A DNA stretch of 64,000 nt from positions 1 to 64,000 of the forward strand of contig NZ_JAAGWH010000032.1 of NCBI RefSeq assembly GCF_010682105.1, read 5' to 3'. Each line of letters opens with the position of its first letter. Position 1 is the first letter of the stretch. A program made the position numbers and the translations under genes. The DNA is from Modestobacter muralis. GTDB taxonomy: Bacteria; Actinomycetota; Actinomycetes; Mycobacteriales; Geodermatophilaceae. Under the pieces are notes generated by a model. The model saw only the letters and a list, made by a program, of their open reading frames with translations, had not been told where the DNA came from and did no database searches. This document shows positions 52,107 to 61,692 of the stretch, piece after piece.

Positions 52107-53891
52107 GTGTGCGGCATCTCGGGTGAGGTCCGGTTCGACGGCGGCGTCGCGGACATGGCGGCGGTGGCGGCCATGTGCGACCAGTTGCAGCGGCGCGGGC
52201 CCGACGGCTCGGGCGGCTGGCAGTCCGGCCCGGTGGCCCTGGGGCACCGCCGGCTGAAGATCATCGACCTGACCGACGCCGGTGCCCAGCCGATGGTCGA
52301 CGCCGAGCTCGGGCTCACGCTGGTCTTCAACGGGATCGTCTACAACTACCCGGAGCTGCGGGCCGAGCTGCAGGCCGCCGGCTACCGGTTCTTCTCCACC
52401 TCCGACACCGAGGTCGTGCTCAAGGCCTACCACCGGTGGGGCGCGGCCTGCGTCGAGCGCTTCCTCGGGATGTTCGCCTTCGTCGTCGTGGAGCGGGACT
52501 CCGGCCGGGTTGTCATGGCCCGCGACCGCTTCGGGATCAAGCCGCTGTACCTGTCCCGGGGCCCGGGCCGGGTGCGGTTCGCCTCCTCGCTGCCCGCCCT
52601 GGTGCGCGCCGGCGGCGTCGACACCACCGTCGACCCGGTCGCGCTGCACCACTACATGTCCTTCCACGCCGTGGTCCCCGCGCCGCGCACGATCCTGGCC
52701 GGGGTGCGGAAGCTGCCGCCGGCGACGGTGCGCACCTACGAGCCCGACGGCCGGGAGTCCGACTGGGAGTACTGGCGCCCGGTGCACTCCCGGCGCGCGG
52801 ACCTCGCCGGCCTGGACCCGGTGGAGTGGCAGGAGCGGGTGCTGGAGTCCCTGCGCACCGCCGTCCGGCGCCGGATGGTCTCCGACGTCCCGGTCGGGGT
52901 GCTGCTGTCCGGCGGCATCGACTCCAGCCTCATCGTCGGCCTGCTCGCCGAGGAGGGGCAGCGCGGCCTGGCCACCTTCTCCATCGGCTTCGAGGCGGTC
53001 GGTGGGCGCTCCGGCGACGAGTTCGTCTACTCCGACGTCGTCGCCGAGACCTTCGGCACCGACCATCACCGGCTGATGGTGCCCACCGCCGACGTCCACG
53101 CCGGGCTCGACGGCGCGATCGGTGCGATGAGCGAGCCGCAGACCAGCCACGACGCCGTCGCCTTCTACCTGCTCAGCCAGCAGGTGAGCCAGCACGTGAA
53201 GGTGGTGCAGAGCGGGCAGGGCGCCGACGAGGTGCTGGCCGGCTACGACTGGTACCCGCCGCTGGACGGCGTGCCGGAGGCCGACGCCGTCGACGCCTAC
53301 GCGCGGGTGTTCATCGACCGCCCGCACGACGAGCTGGTCAAGGTGCTGGGGGAGCAGTGGGCGGTGACCGAGGACGTCAGCCGCGCCTTCGTCGCCGAGC
53401 ACTTCGCCCGCCCCGGCGCGGACACCACGCTGGACCGGGCGCTGCGGCTGGACTCCACGATCATGCTCGTCGACGACCCGGTGAAGCGGGTGGACAACAT
53501 GACGATGGCCTGGGGCCTGGAGGCCCGGGTGCCGTTCCTGGACCACGAGTTCGCCGAGCTGGTCGCCGCCGTCCCGCCGGAGCTCAAGCTCATGCACGGC
53601 GGCAAGGGCCTGCTCAAGGACGCCGCCCGCAAGGTGGTTCCGGCCGCGGTGATCGACCGGCCCAAGGGCTACTTCCCGGTGCCGGCGATCATCGAGCTGC
53701 AGGGCGACTACCTGGAGACGGTGCGCGCCGCGCTGACCGCCCCCGCGGCCCGGGAACGCGGGCTGTTCCGGCCGGAGTTCGTCGACCGCCTGCTCGCCGA
53801 GCCCAACGCCCACCGCACGACACTGGGGTCCAACCAGCTGTGGCAGATCGGCCTGCTGGAACTGTGGCTGCAGCGGCACGGGATCTCCTGA
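52107..53891 (+). CDS. Asparagine-synthase-type amidotransferase (N-acetylglutaminylglutamine amidotransferase-like)
   Basis: 594 residues from GTG 52107, with GGAGG at 52097-52101. The initiator is followed by the nucleophile Cys2 (MCGISGEVRF), and a class II glutaminase domain with RRGPDG and LVFNGIVYNYPEL follows. The synthase domain has the PP-loop SGGIDSS (268-274) and the family block HHYMSFHAVVPAPRTIL, then SQGADEVLAGY. Close likeness to NAGGN amidotransferases (TIGR03104) rather than asparagine synthetase is judged from DPVALHHYMSFHAVVPAPRTI and the SGQGADEVLAGYDWYPPL block. It amidates a carboxyl of a small peptide or amino acid using glutamine and ATP. First gene of a three-gene operon. 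Confidence 0.88.
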   Translation: MCGISGEVRFDGGVADMAAVAAMCDQLQRRGPDGSGGWQSGPVALGHRRLKIIDLTDAGAQPMVDAELGLTLVFNGIVYNYPELRAELQAAGYRFFSTSDTEVVLKAYHRWGAACVERFLGMFAFVVVERDSGRVVMARDRFGIKPLYLSRGPGRVRFASSLPALVRAGGVDTTVDPVALHHYMSFHAVVPAPRTILAGVRKLPPATVRTYEPDGRESDWEYWRPVHSRRADLAGLDPVEWQERVLESLRTAVRRRMVSDVPVGVLLSGGIDSSLIVGLLAEEGQRGLATFSIGFEAVGGRSGDEFVYSDVVAETFGTDHHRLMVPTADVHAGLDGAIGAMSEPQTSHDAVAFYLLSQQVSQHVKVVQSGQGADEVLAGYDWYPPLDGVPEADAVDAYARVFIDRPHDELVKVLGEQWAVTEDVSRAFVAEHFARPGADTTLDRALRLDSTIMLVDDPVKRVDNMTMAWGLEARVPFLDHEFAELVAAVPPELKLMHGGKGLLKDAARKVVPAAVIDRPKGYFPVPAIIELQGDYLETVRAALTAPAARERGLFRPEFVDRLLAEPNAHRTTLGSNQLWQIGLLELWLQRHGIS

Positions 53892-53931
53892 CCCGCTGCG
53901 CCGACCGCCACTGCTGCCCCGAGGAGGTGCC

Positions 53932-55803
53932 GTGACCGACGTCCTGCACCCGGCCGTCCCACCGAGGGCCGGGCTCCCCACCGAGGTCCGGCTCGCCATC
54001 GCCGAGATTGCCGGCGCCCCGGGCGCCTGGTGCCCGAGCCTGGCGCCCACCGGCGACCGGGTGGCCTACGTCAGCGACCGCTCCGGGCTGCCCCGGCTCG
54101 AGGTCGCCACCCTGGACCAGCAGCTGCCCCCTGCGGTGCTGTCCGGCTCGGGAGAGGAGGTCGTCTCGGTCGCCTGGTCCCCGGACGGCGCGTGGCTGGC
54201 TTACCTGGTCAGCCCCGGCGGCTCGATCTGCGCCCAGCTGTGGGCCGTGCGCCCCGACGGCACCGACCGGCACCTGGTCGCCGGGGAGGACCCGCGGGCC
54301 ACCGTGTTCGCCGGCGGCTGGACCGCCGCCCCCGGGCACTACGTCTGCTCGATCGCCTCCGGCGACGGCCCGGACGCCGACGTCGTCCTGGTCGACGTGG
54401 TCAGCGGTGCCCGCCGCACCCTGGCCAGCGGCGGGTTCCTGTCGGTGACCGCGGTCGCCGCCGACGAGCGCACCGTGCTGGCCCGCCGCGGCCCCCGCGG
54501 CCACCGGCACGTCGTGCTGGTCGACGTCGCCACCGGCGTGCAGCGGCGGTTGCTGCCGCTCGGCGCCCCGGGCTGGCAGGCGTCCGAGGACGGCCGGTTC
54601 GCCCCCGACGGCGGCGCGGTCTACCTGCGCGCGGCCCTGCCCGGGCTCCCCGACGTGCCGCGCAGCGACCGCACCGGCCTGGTCCGGGTGCCGCTGGGCG
54701 AGGGGCGGGTCCCTGGTCCCGGCGAGGTGCTGATCAGCCGCCCGGACGCCGACCTGGACGCCTACGCCGTCCGCGGTGACGGCACCGTGCTCTGCGTGTG
54801 GAACGCCGACGGCGTCACCGAGCTGGAGGTCCGCGACCTCGACGGCCGGCTGCGGCACGCCGTCCCGCTGCCGCAGCCGGTGATGCCCGGCTGGTCGCTG
54901 TCGGCCGACGGGGGCACGCTGCTGGCCGAGCTGACCGGCCCGGCCCGGCCGCGGTCGCTGTGGTGGGTGCCGGTCGACGGGCCCGCGCCGCAGGCCCCGC
55001 TGCCCTCGACGCCGCGCCCGCCGGACCCGCACCTGCTCGTGACGCCGGTGCGGCTGCGCTACCCGGCGGCCGACGGCACCGGGCTGGACGGGTGGCTGTA
55101 CACCCCGCCGGGCGTGACCGGCCCCAACCGCACCGTGGTCAGCTTCCACGGCGGCCCCGAGGGGCAGGAGCGGCCGGACTTCTCCCCGGTCGCCCAGTCC
55201 CTGGTCGCCGCCGGGCTGACCGTCTTCGCGCCCAACGTGCGCGGCTCGGGCGGGCACGGCCGGGCGTTCACGGCCGCCGACGACCTCGGCGCCCGCGAGG
55301 CGTCCTTCGCCGACGTCCCGGCCACCGTCGACCACCTGGTGGCCGCCGACATCGCGCTGCCCGGGCGGCTGGGGGCGCACGGCTGGTCCTACGGCGGCTA
55401 CCTGACCCTGGTGGCCCTGACCCGCTGGCCGGACCTGTTCGCCGCCGGCGCGTCGCTGGCCGGGATGAGCGACCTGCGCACCTTCTTCGCCGGCACCGAG
55501 CCGTGGATGGCCGCGGCCTCGGTCACCGAGTACGGCGACCCGGTGGCCGACCGCGAGCTGCTGGCTGACCTGTCGCCGATGACGGCGCTGCACCGGCTCA
55601 CCGCCCCGGTGCTGCTGGCCCACGGCGACCGCGACACCAACGTGCCGGTGCTCGAGTCGGTGCAGGCCCACCAGGAGCTCACCGCGCTCGGCGCGCCGGC
55701 AGAGCTGCTGCTGCTGCGCGGCGAGGGCCACACCGTGGTCGGCCGGGGCAACCAGCTGGCCCTGTCGGAACGCGTCGCCGAGTGGTTCGATCGCTGGCTA
55801 TGA
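53932..55803 (+). CDS. S9-family (prolyl oligopeptidase) peptidase
   Basis: 623 residues from GTG 53932, with GAGGAGG 4 bases upstream. An N-terminal beta-propeller-like region (VAYVSDRSGLPRLEV, VSVAWSPDGAWLAYL, SVTAVAADERT...) is followed by an alpha/beta hydrolase from about 370, with HGGPEGQ, GWSYGG (Ser486), HGDRDTNVPV (Asp568) and EGHTV (His600), a full catalytic triad. No signal peptide, so it is cytosolic. It cleaves or processes small peptides, or acts as a (trans)acylase; in an amidotransferase-ligase operon this may be salvage or maturation of the product. Its stop overlaps the next ATG (ATGA). Confidence 0.9.
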   Translation: MTDVLHPAVPPRAGLPTEVRLAIAEIAGAPGAWCPSLAPTGDRVAYVSDRSGLPRLEVATLDQQLPPAVLSGSGEEVVSVAWSPDGAWLAYLVSPGGSICAQLWAVRPDGTDRHLVAGEDPRATVFAGGWTAAPGHYVCSIASGDGPDADVVLVDVVSGARRTLASGGFLSVTAVAADERTVLARRGPRGHRHVVLVDVATGVQRRLLPLGAPGWQASEDGRFAPDGGAVYLRAALPGLPDVPRSDRTGLVRVPLGEGRVPGPGEVLISRPDADLDAYAVRGDGTVLCVWNADGVTELEVRDLDGRLRHAVPLPQPVMPGWSLSADGGTLLAELTGPARPRSLWWVPVDGPAPQAPLPSTPRPPDPHLLVTPVRLRYPAADGTGLDGWLYTPPGVTGPNRTVVSFHGGPEGQERPDFSPVAQSLVAAGLTVFAPNVRGSGGHGRAFTAADDLGAREASFADVPATVDHLVAADIALPGRLGAHGWSYGGYLTLVALTRWPDLFAAGASLAGMSDLRTFFAGTEPWMAAASVTEYGDPVADRELLADLSPMTALHRLTAPVLLAHGDRDTNVPVLESVQAHQELTALGAPAELLLLRGEGHTVVGRGNQLALSERVAEWFDRWL

Positions 55804-57284
55804 CCGCAGCCAGCGTGTTCGCCCGCTACCCCGGCTCGGTCCGCGACGAGGCCGTGGCCGCCGACGGCTCGGTGCACCCGCCGTTCGGGCCGGTCGCCGC
55901 CGCGCTCGACCAGCTCGGCGGCGTCGGGCTCACCTCGGTCGTGGGCGCGATGGCCCAGGAGCGGCGGGTGCGCGGCGTCGTCTTCGGCGCGTACGTCGAC
56001 GGCCGGCTTCAGGAGCGGCCCTTCCCGCTCTGCCCGGTGCCGCGGGTGCTGCCGGCCGCCGACTGGGCGCACCTGGCGCGCGGCGTGGAGCAGCGGCACC
56101 GCGCGCTCAACGCGTTCCTCGCCGACGTCTACCGGCCCGGCGGTCGGCGGCGTACCGACGACGACCGGCTGCCCGAGGTGGTGCGTGCCGGGGTCGTGCC
56201 GGAGTGGGTCGTGACCGCCAGCCCCGGGCACCGGCCGGCCGCGGTGGGCTGGGCGGTGCCCGGCCAGCAGCGGATCACCGTGTCTGGCCTGGACCTGCTC
56301 CGCGGGCCGGACGGCTGGGTCGTGCTGGAGGACAACCTGCGGGTGCCCTCGGGCATCGGCTACGCACTGGCCAACCGGGACAGCGGCCGCGCGGCGCTGC
56401 CCGACCTGTACGCCGCGGCCGAGGCCGCCGGGCTGGTCGACCCGACCGAGGCCGTCGCCCTGCTGCGGGCGGCACTGGCCGACGCGGCGCCCCCGGGCTG
56501 CGCCGGGAACCCGCAGCTGGGGCTGCTCACCGACGGCCGCGACAACACCGCCTGGTTCGAGCACCGGTTGCTGGCCGAGGCGATGGGCGTGCCGGTCGCC
56601 ACCCCCCACACGCTGTGGCCCACGCCGTCCGGTGGGGTCGCCGTGCAGGTCGACGGCGCGCGCGTGCCGGTCGACGTCCTGTACCGGCGCTTCGACGAGG
56701 CCGACCTGGCCGGGCACCTGACCCCCACCGGCATCCCGGTCGACGTGCTCCTCGGCGAGGCGGTGCGGGCCGGGCAGCTGGCGGTGGCCAACGTGCCGGG
56801 CAACGGGGTGGCCGACGACAAGGCCACCTACCGCTACGTGCCGGAGATGATCGACTTCTACCTGGGCGAGCAGCCGGTGCTGGCCACCGTGCCCACCTGG
56901 CTGCTGGCCGACGCCGGCGACCTGGCCGAGGCCCGCGACCGGCTCGACGAACTGGTGGTCAAGCCGGTCGACGGCTACGGCGGACAGGGCGTGGTGTTCG
57001 GCCCGCAGTGCTCGGCCGCCGAGCTGGCGGAGCTGCAGGCGGAGGTGCTCGCCACACCGCACCGCTTCGTCGCCCAGGAACCCGTCGACTTCTCCACCGT
57101 GCCCACCGTCGTCGACGGGCTGGTCGTGCCCCGGCGGGCCGACCTGCGGGTCTTCGCCGTCGCCGGCACCACCACCCGGGCCCTGCCCGCACCGCTCACC
57201 CGGGTGGCGCTGGAGGAGGGCTCGCTGCTGGTCAACTCCAGCCAGGGCGGCGGCAGCAAGGACACCTGGGTCCTGCCCGGCTGA
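55800..57284 (+). CDS. Circularly permuted ATP-grasp ligase (CP_ATPgrasp)
   Basis: 494 residues from ATG 55800. It has the ATP-grasp set in permuted order: GWVVLEDNLRVPSGIGYALANR, ...VANVPGNGVADDKATYRYVPEMIDFYLGE, VVKPVDGYGGQGVVFGP, LRVFAVAG and a C-terminal NSSQGGGSKDTWVLPG. CP_ATPgrasp proteins (DUF404/DUF407-like) are amidoligases that in other operons pair with alpha-E and transglutaminase proteins, which are absent here. It most likely joins an amino acid or amine to a carboxyl with ATP. The ATGA overlap with the S9 gene makes it part of one operon. Confidence 0.9.
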   Translation: MTAASVFARYPGSVRDEAVAADGSVHPPFGPVAAALDQLGGVGLTSVVGAMAQERRVRGVVFGAYVDGRLQERPFPLCPVPRVLPAADWAHLARGVEQRHRALNAFLADVYRPGGRRRTDDDRLPEVVRAGVVPEWVVTASPGHRPAAVGWAVPGQQRITVSGLDLLRGPDGWVVLEDNLRVPSGIGYALANRDSGRAALPDLYAAAEAAGLVDPTEAVALLRAALADAAPPGCAGNPQLGLLTDGRDNTAWFEHRLLAEAMGVPVATPHTLWPTPSGGVAVQVDGARVPVDVLYRRFDEADLAGHLTPTGIPVDVLLGEAVRAGQLAVANVPGNGVADDKATYRYVPEMIDFYLGEQPVLATVPTWLLADAGDLAEARDRLDELVVKPVDGYGGQGVVFGPQCSAAELAELQAEVLATPHRFVAQEPVDFSTVPTVVDGLVVPRRADLRVFAVAGTTTRALPAPLTRVALEEGSLLVNSSQGGGSKDTWVLPG

Positions 57285-57285
57285 G

Positions 57286-57326
57286 CGGAGTGGATCCGTC
57301 GACGTCACGTCGACGGATCCACTCCG
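57286..57326. terminator. 20-bp near-perfect hairpin between convergent stops
   Basis: The arms GGAGTGGATCCGTCGACGT (57287-57305) and ACGTCGACGGATCCACTCC (57307-57325) are exact complements around one base, plus an outer C-G pair. It begins 2 bases after the ATP-grasp stop and ends right before the galE stop at 57327. Confidence 0.85.
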
Positions 57327-58274
57327 TCAGAGCGGCTGGGAGTGGCGCCAGGCGGTCCAGGCGCTGGCGACGACGTCGTGCAGGTCGTGGCGCGCGCGCC
57401 ACCCCAGCTCGCGCCCGATCCGGCCGACGTCGGGGACGACCCGCGCCGGTTCCTCGGGGCGACGACCGCTCAGCTCCGGGGTGCTGTCCCCGCCGGTGAC
57501 CTCCGCGACCACCCGCAGGACGTCGAGGACGCTGGTGCCCCGGCCGGTGCCCACGTTGTAGGTGCCGCCCGGCGAGTCCCCCTCCAGTGCCCGGACCGCC
57601 GCCAGGTGGGCCTCGACGACGTCCGCGACGTGCACGTGGTCGCGCACGACGGAGGGGTCGGCGACGACCGGTGTCCCGGCGTCCAGGGCGGTGAAGACCC
57701 GCGGCAACAGGTGCGCCGTGCTGGTGTCCCCGAGCCGGGGGTCGGCCGCCCCGGCGACGTCGGACAGGCGCAGCGAGACGGCGGCCAGCCCGTACGCGGC
57801 GGCGCAGTCGCGCAGCAACCACTCACCGGCCAGCTTCGTCCGCCCGTACGGCGACAGCGGCCGGCACGGGGCCTCCTCGGTCAGCGGCTCGGTGTCCGGT
57901 TCGCCGTACACGGCGGTGCTGCTGGTGAGGACGAACCGGCTCACGCCCTTGGCCCGGCAGCCCTCCAGCAGGGCGACCAGGCCCTCGACGTTCTCCGTCC
58001 AGGCGGTCAGCGGGTCAGCTCCCGACTCCTCGGCCTGCTCCCGTGCGGCCAGGTGCACGACCCCCTGGACGGCGTGTTCACGCAGCACCCGGCGCACCAG
58101 GCCCCGGTCGCGGACCGAGCCGACGACCACCGGCACGGCGGGCAGCGCGTCCAGGCGGCCGGCGTCCCCGGTGGACAGGTCGTCGAGGACGACGACCTGC
58201 GCACCGGTGGCGGCCAGGGCGTGCACGACGTGCGCCCCGACGTAGCCGGCCCCGCCGGTGACCAGCCAGCTCAT
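57327..58274 (-). CDS. galE: NAD-dependent epimerase/dehydratase (UDP-glucose 4-epimerase-like)
   Basis: 315 residues. GGAGYVGAHVVHALAATG is the NAD Rossmann motif, SSTAVYGEPDTEPLTEEAPCRPLSPYGRTK carries the catalytic Ser and Tyr-X3-Lys, and GGTYNVGTGRGTSVLDVL is the extended-SDR sugar-nucleotide motif. It interconverts UDP-glucose and UDP-galactose or a related sugar. The gene lies 19 bases downstream of serC on the same strand, so the two may be cotranscribed. A shorter-than-usual insertion in the C-terminal domain leaves specificity open. Confidence 0.85.
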   Translation of the reverse strand: MSWLVTGGAGYVGAHVVHALAATGAQVVVLDDLSTGDAGRLDALPAVPVVVGSVRDRGLVRRVLREHAVQGVVHLAAREQAEESGADPLTAWTENVEGLVALLEGCRAKGVSRFVLTSSTAVYGEPDTEPLTEEAPCRPLSPYGRTKLAGEWLLRDCAAAYGLAAVSLRLSDVAGAADPRLGDTSTAHLLPRVFTALDAGTPVVADPSVVRDHVHVADVVEAHLAAVRALEGDSPGGTYNVGTGRGTSVLDVLRVVAEVTGGDSTPELSGRRPEEPARVVPDVGRIGRELGWRARHDLHDVVASAWTAWRHSQPL

Positions 58275-58293
58275 GCCCGGACCGGCGGGGCGC

Positions 58294-59487
<1,194 letters not shown>

Positions 59488-59528
59488 TCACCCGGCGGTG
59501 CGCGAGGCAACGGTGACAGCATGGAGTG

Positions 59529-60176
59529 GTGCCCGACCTGATCCGCATGCGCAGGGACTACGACGACGGCAGCTTCACCGAGGCCGGCCTGGCGCCCACC
59601 TGGGTCGAGCAGTTCGACCGCTGGTTCGCCGACGCCGTGGCCGCCGAGCTGACCGAGCCCAACGCCATGGTCGTGGCCACCGCGGACGCCGACGGGGTGC
59701 CCGACGCGCGGGTCGTGCTGATGAAGGGCTACGACGAGGCCGGCTTCCTCTTCGTGGGCAACTACGCCTCGGCCAAGGGCGCCCAGCTGGCGGTGAACCC
59801 GCGCGCGGCGCTGGTGTTCCCCTGGCACGACCTGCAGCGGTCGGTCCGGGTGACCGGCACCGTCGAGCGGGTGGGCGACACCGCCTCCGACGCGCTGTGG
59901 GACCCCCGGCCCCGGGGTGCGCAGCTGGCCGCCGCGGCCTCGCTGCAGTCGACGGTCGTGGAGTCCCGCGACGAGCTGGTGCAGCGGTTCCACGAGCTCG
60001 ACGCCCAGACCCCGCCCGGGCAGCTGCCGCGGCCGGCGAACTGGGGCGGCTACCGGGTGCTGCCGGACAAGGTCGAGTTCTGGCAGGGCGGGCACGACCG
60101 CCTGCACGACCGGCTGGTGTTCGTGCGGGACGACGAGGAGGGCGGCGGCTGGTTCGTGCAGCGCCTCGCCCCGTGA
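59529..60176 (+). CDS. pdxH: Pyridoxamine/pyridoxine 5'-phosphate oxidase
   Basis: 215 residues from GTG 59529 (GTG 59526 is adjacent). FMN-dependent enzyme that oxidises PNP or PMP to PLP. Features: MRRDYDDGSFTEAGLAPTWVEQFDRWFADAV, ADADGVPDARVVLMKGYDEAGFLFVGNYASAKGAQL, VFPWHDLQRSVRVTGTVERV, and WGGYRVLPDKVEFWQGGHDRLHDR, which carries the active-site residues. It lies opposite serC, a PLP enzyme of the same cofactor pathway, and overlaps an MFS gene by 4 bases (GTGA). Confidence 0.95.
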   Translation: MPDLIRMRRDYDDGSFTEAGLAPTWVEQFDRWFADAVAAELTEPNAMVVATADADGVPDARVVLMKGYDEAGFLFVGNYASAKGAQLAVNPRAALVFPWHDLQRSVRVTGTVERVGDTASDALWDPRPRGAQLAAAASLQSTVVESRDELVQRFHELDAQTPPGQLPRPANWGGYRVLPDKVEFWQGGHDRLHDRLVFVRDDEEGGGWFVQRLAP

Positions 60177-61570
60177 AGGACCCCGCTGCCCCGGACGCCT
60201 CCGAGGGCCATGGCGGCGAACACGGCCCTCGGCTGAGCCCGGTCGACCCGGTGGAGCCCGGCGGGCCGGTCCAGGAGCCGCCGCCGGTGCGCCGCCGCAG
60301 CTGGGCGCTGGACACCACGCCGCTGCGCAACCGCGCCTTCCGCCGGGTGTTCGGTGGGGTCGCGGTCACCATGCTCGGCCAGCAGATGACGCTGGTCGCC
60401 GTCCCGTACCAGGTCTACGAGCTGACCGGCTCCTCGCTGATGGTCGGGCTGACGTCGGTGGTCGCGCTGGTGCCGCTGGTGGTGTTCGGCCTGCTCGGCG
60501 GCGCGATCGCCGACGCGATGGACCGGCGTCGGCTCATGATCATCACGTCGGTGGGCGCGGCGGTGACCAGTGCGCTGCTCGCCGTGCAGGCGCTGCTGCC
60601 CGGGGACGGCCACATCAGCGTCCTGTGGCTGCTGGCCGCCGCCGTGTCGGCGTTCGCCGCGGTGAACCAGCCGGCCCGCAGTGCGGTGATCCCGGCGATC
60701 GTCGGGCCGGACGACGTCGCGGCCGCCAACGCCCTGTCGATGACCGTCCGCTCGGCGGGCGTCATCGTCGGACCCCTGCTGGCCGGGCTGCTCATCGGCC
60801 TCGGTGACCTGTCGATCCTCTACACCGTCGACGCGATCGGCTTCGTGCTCGCCGTCCTGCTGCTGCGCGGTCTGCCGTCGCTGCCGCCGGCCGGGGTCTC
60901 CGGGCCGCTGCGACTGGGCGCCGCCGTCCGCGGGGTGGGGGAGGGGTTCTCCTTCCTGCGCACCCAGCCGGTGCTGCTGATGACCTTCGTCGTGGACGTC
61001 ATCGCGATGCTGTTCGCCTGGCCGCAGGCGGTGTTCCCGGAGCTGTCCCAGACCACCTACGCCGGCAACGCCAACAGCCTGGGCTGGCTGTTCGCCGGGG
61101 TCTCGATCGGCTCGCTGCTGATGGGCCTGACCTCGGGTTGGGTCAGCCGGGTCGACCGGCAGGGTGCGGTGGTGCTGGCCGCGATCGCGGTGTGGGGCGT
61201 GGCGATCATCGGGTTCGGGCTGTCCTCGGCGCTGTGGCTGTCGGTGCTGTGCCTGGCGGTGGCCGGTGCGGGGGACATGGTCAGTGCCGTGCTGCGCTCC
61301 TCGATGCTGCAGACCGCGGCACCGGACGAGATGCGCGGCCGGATGCAGGGCGTGTTCATCGTGGTCGTCGCCGGCGGCCCGAGGTTGGGCGACCTGCGCG
61401 CCGGGGTGCTGGCCAGCAGCGTCGGCGTCAGCGCGGCGATGTGGTCCGGCGGCATCGTCATCGTGGTGGCGATGGCAGTCGTCGCGGTCGCCGTCCCGTC
61501 GTTCTGGCTGTTCCGCGCCTCGCAGGCCGACGAGCTCGCCGAGGCCGCCCGCCGGAGGATGGCCGACTGA
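60173..61570 (+). CDS. MFS transporter (enterobactin-exporter-like)
   Basis: 465 residues from GTG 60173. An N-terminal polar segment of about 50 residues (PVDPVEPGGPVQEPPPVRRRS) precedes about twelve helices. LGGAIADAMDRRRLMIIT is the motif A region and AAVNQPARSAVIPAIVG is family-typical. The two halves are alike, with a longer central loop (LPPAGVSGPLRLGAAVRGVGEGFSFLRTQP). It is coupled to pdxH by a 4-base overlap, which is unusual, since a transporter of a B6 vitamer has not been established for this family; the link may only be positional. Confidence 0.88.
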   Translation: MKDPAAPDASEGHGGEHGPRLSPVDPVEPGGPVQEPPPVRRRSWALDTTPLRNRAFRRVFGGVAVTMLGQQMTLVAVPYQVYELTGSSLMVGLTSVVALVPLVVFGLLGGAIADAMDRRRLMIITSVGAAVTSALLAVQALLPGDGHISVLWLLAAAVSAFAAVNQPARSAVIPAIVGPDDVAAANALSMTVRSAGVIVGPLLAGLLIGLGDLSILYTVDAIGFVLAVLLLRGLPSLPPAGVSGPLRLGAAVRGVGEGFSFLRTQPVLLMTFVVDVIAMLFAWPQAVFPELSQTTYAGNANSLGWLFAGVSIGSLLMGLTSGWVSRVDRQGAVVLAAIAVWGVAIIGFGLSSALWLSVLCLAVAGAGDMVSAVLRSSMLQTAAPDEMRGRMQGVFIVVVAGGPRLGDLRAGVLASSVGVSAAMWSGGIVIVVAMAVVAVAVPSFWLFRASQADELAEAARRRMAD

Positions 61571-61575
61571 CCCCG

Positions 61576-61598
61576 CTGGGCGCCGACCGTGCGCCCAG
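61576..61598 (+). terminator. Hairpin terminator after MFS gene
   Basis: CTGGGCGC (61576-61583) pairs perfectly with GCGCCCAG (61591-61598), loop 7, starting 6 bases after the stop. Confidence 0.6.
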
Positions 61599-61692
61599 GG
61601 GGACCTCGAACGCCTCGGGACCCCGCTGAGAGCACAGTCGCCGGCGGGAGCCGTTGGTGCTTGCACCAGTGGCGTGCGGGTAGCGGAGCGTC

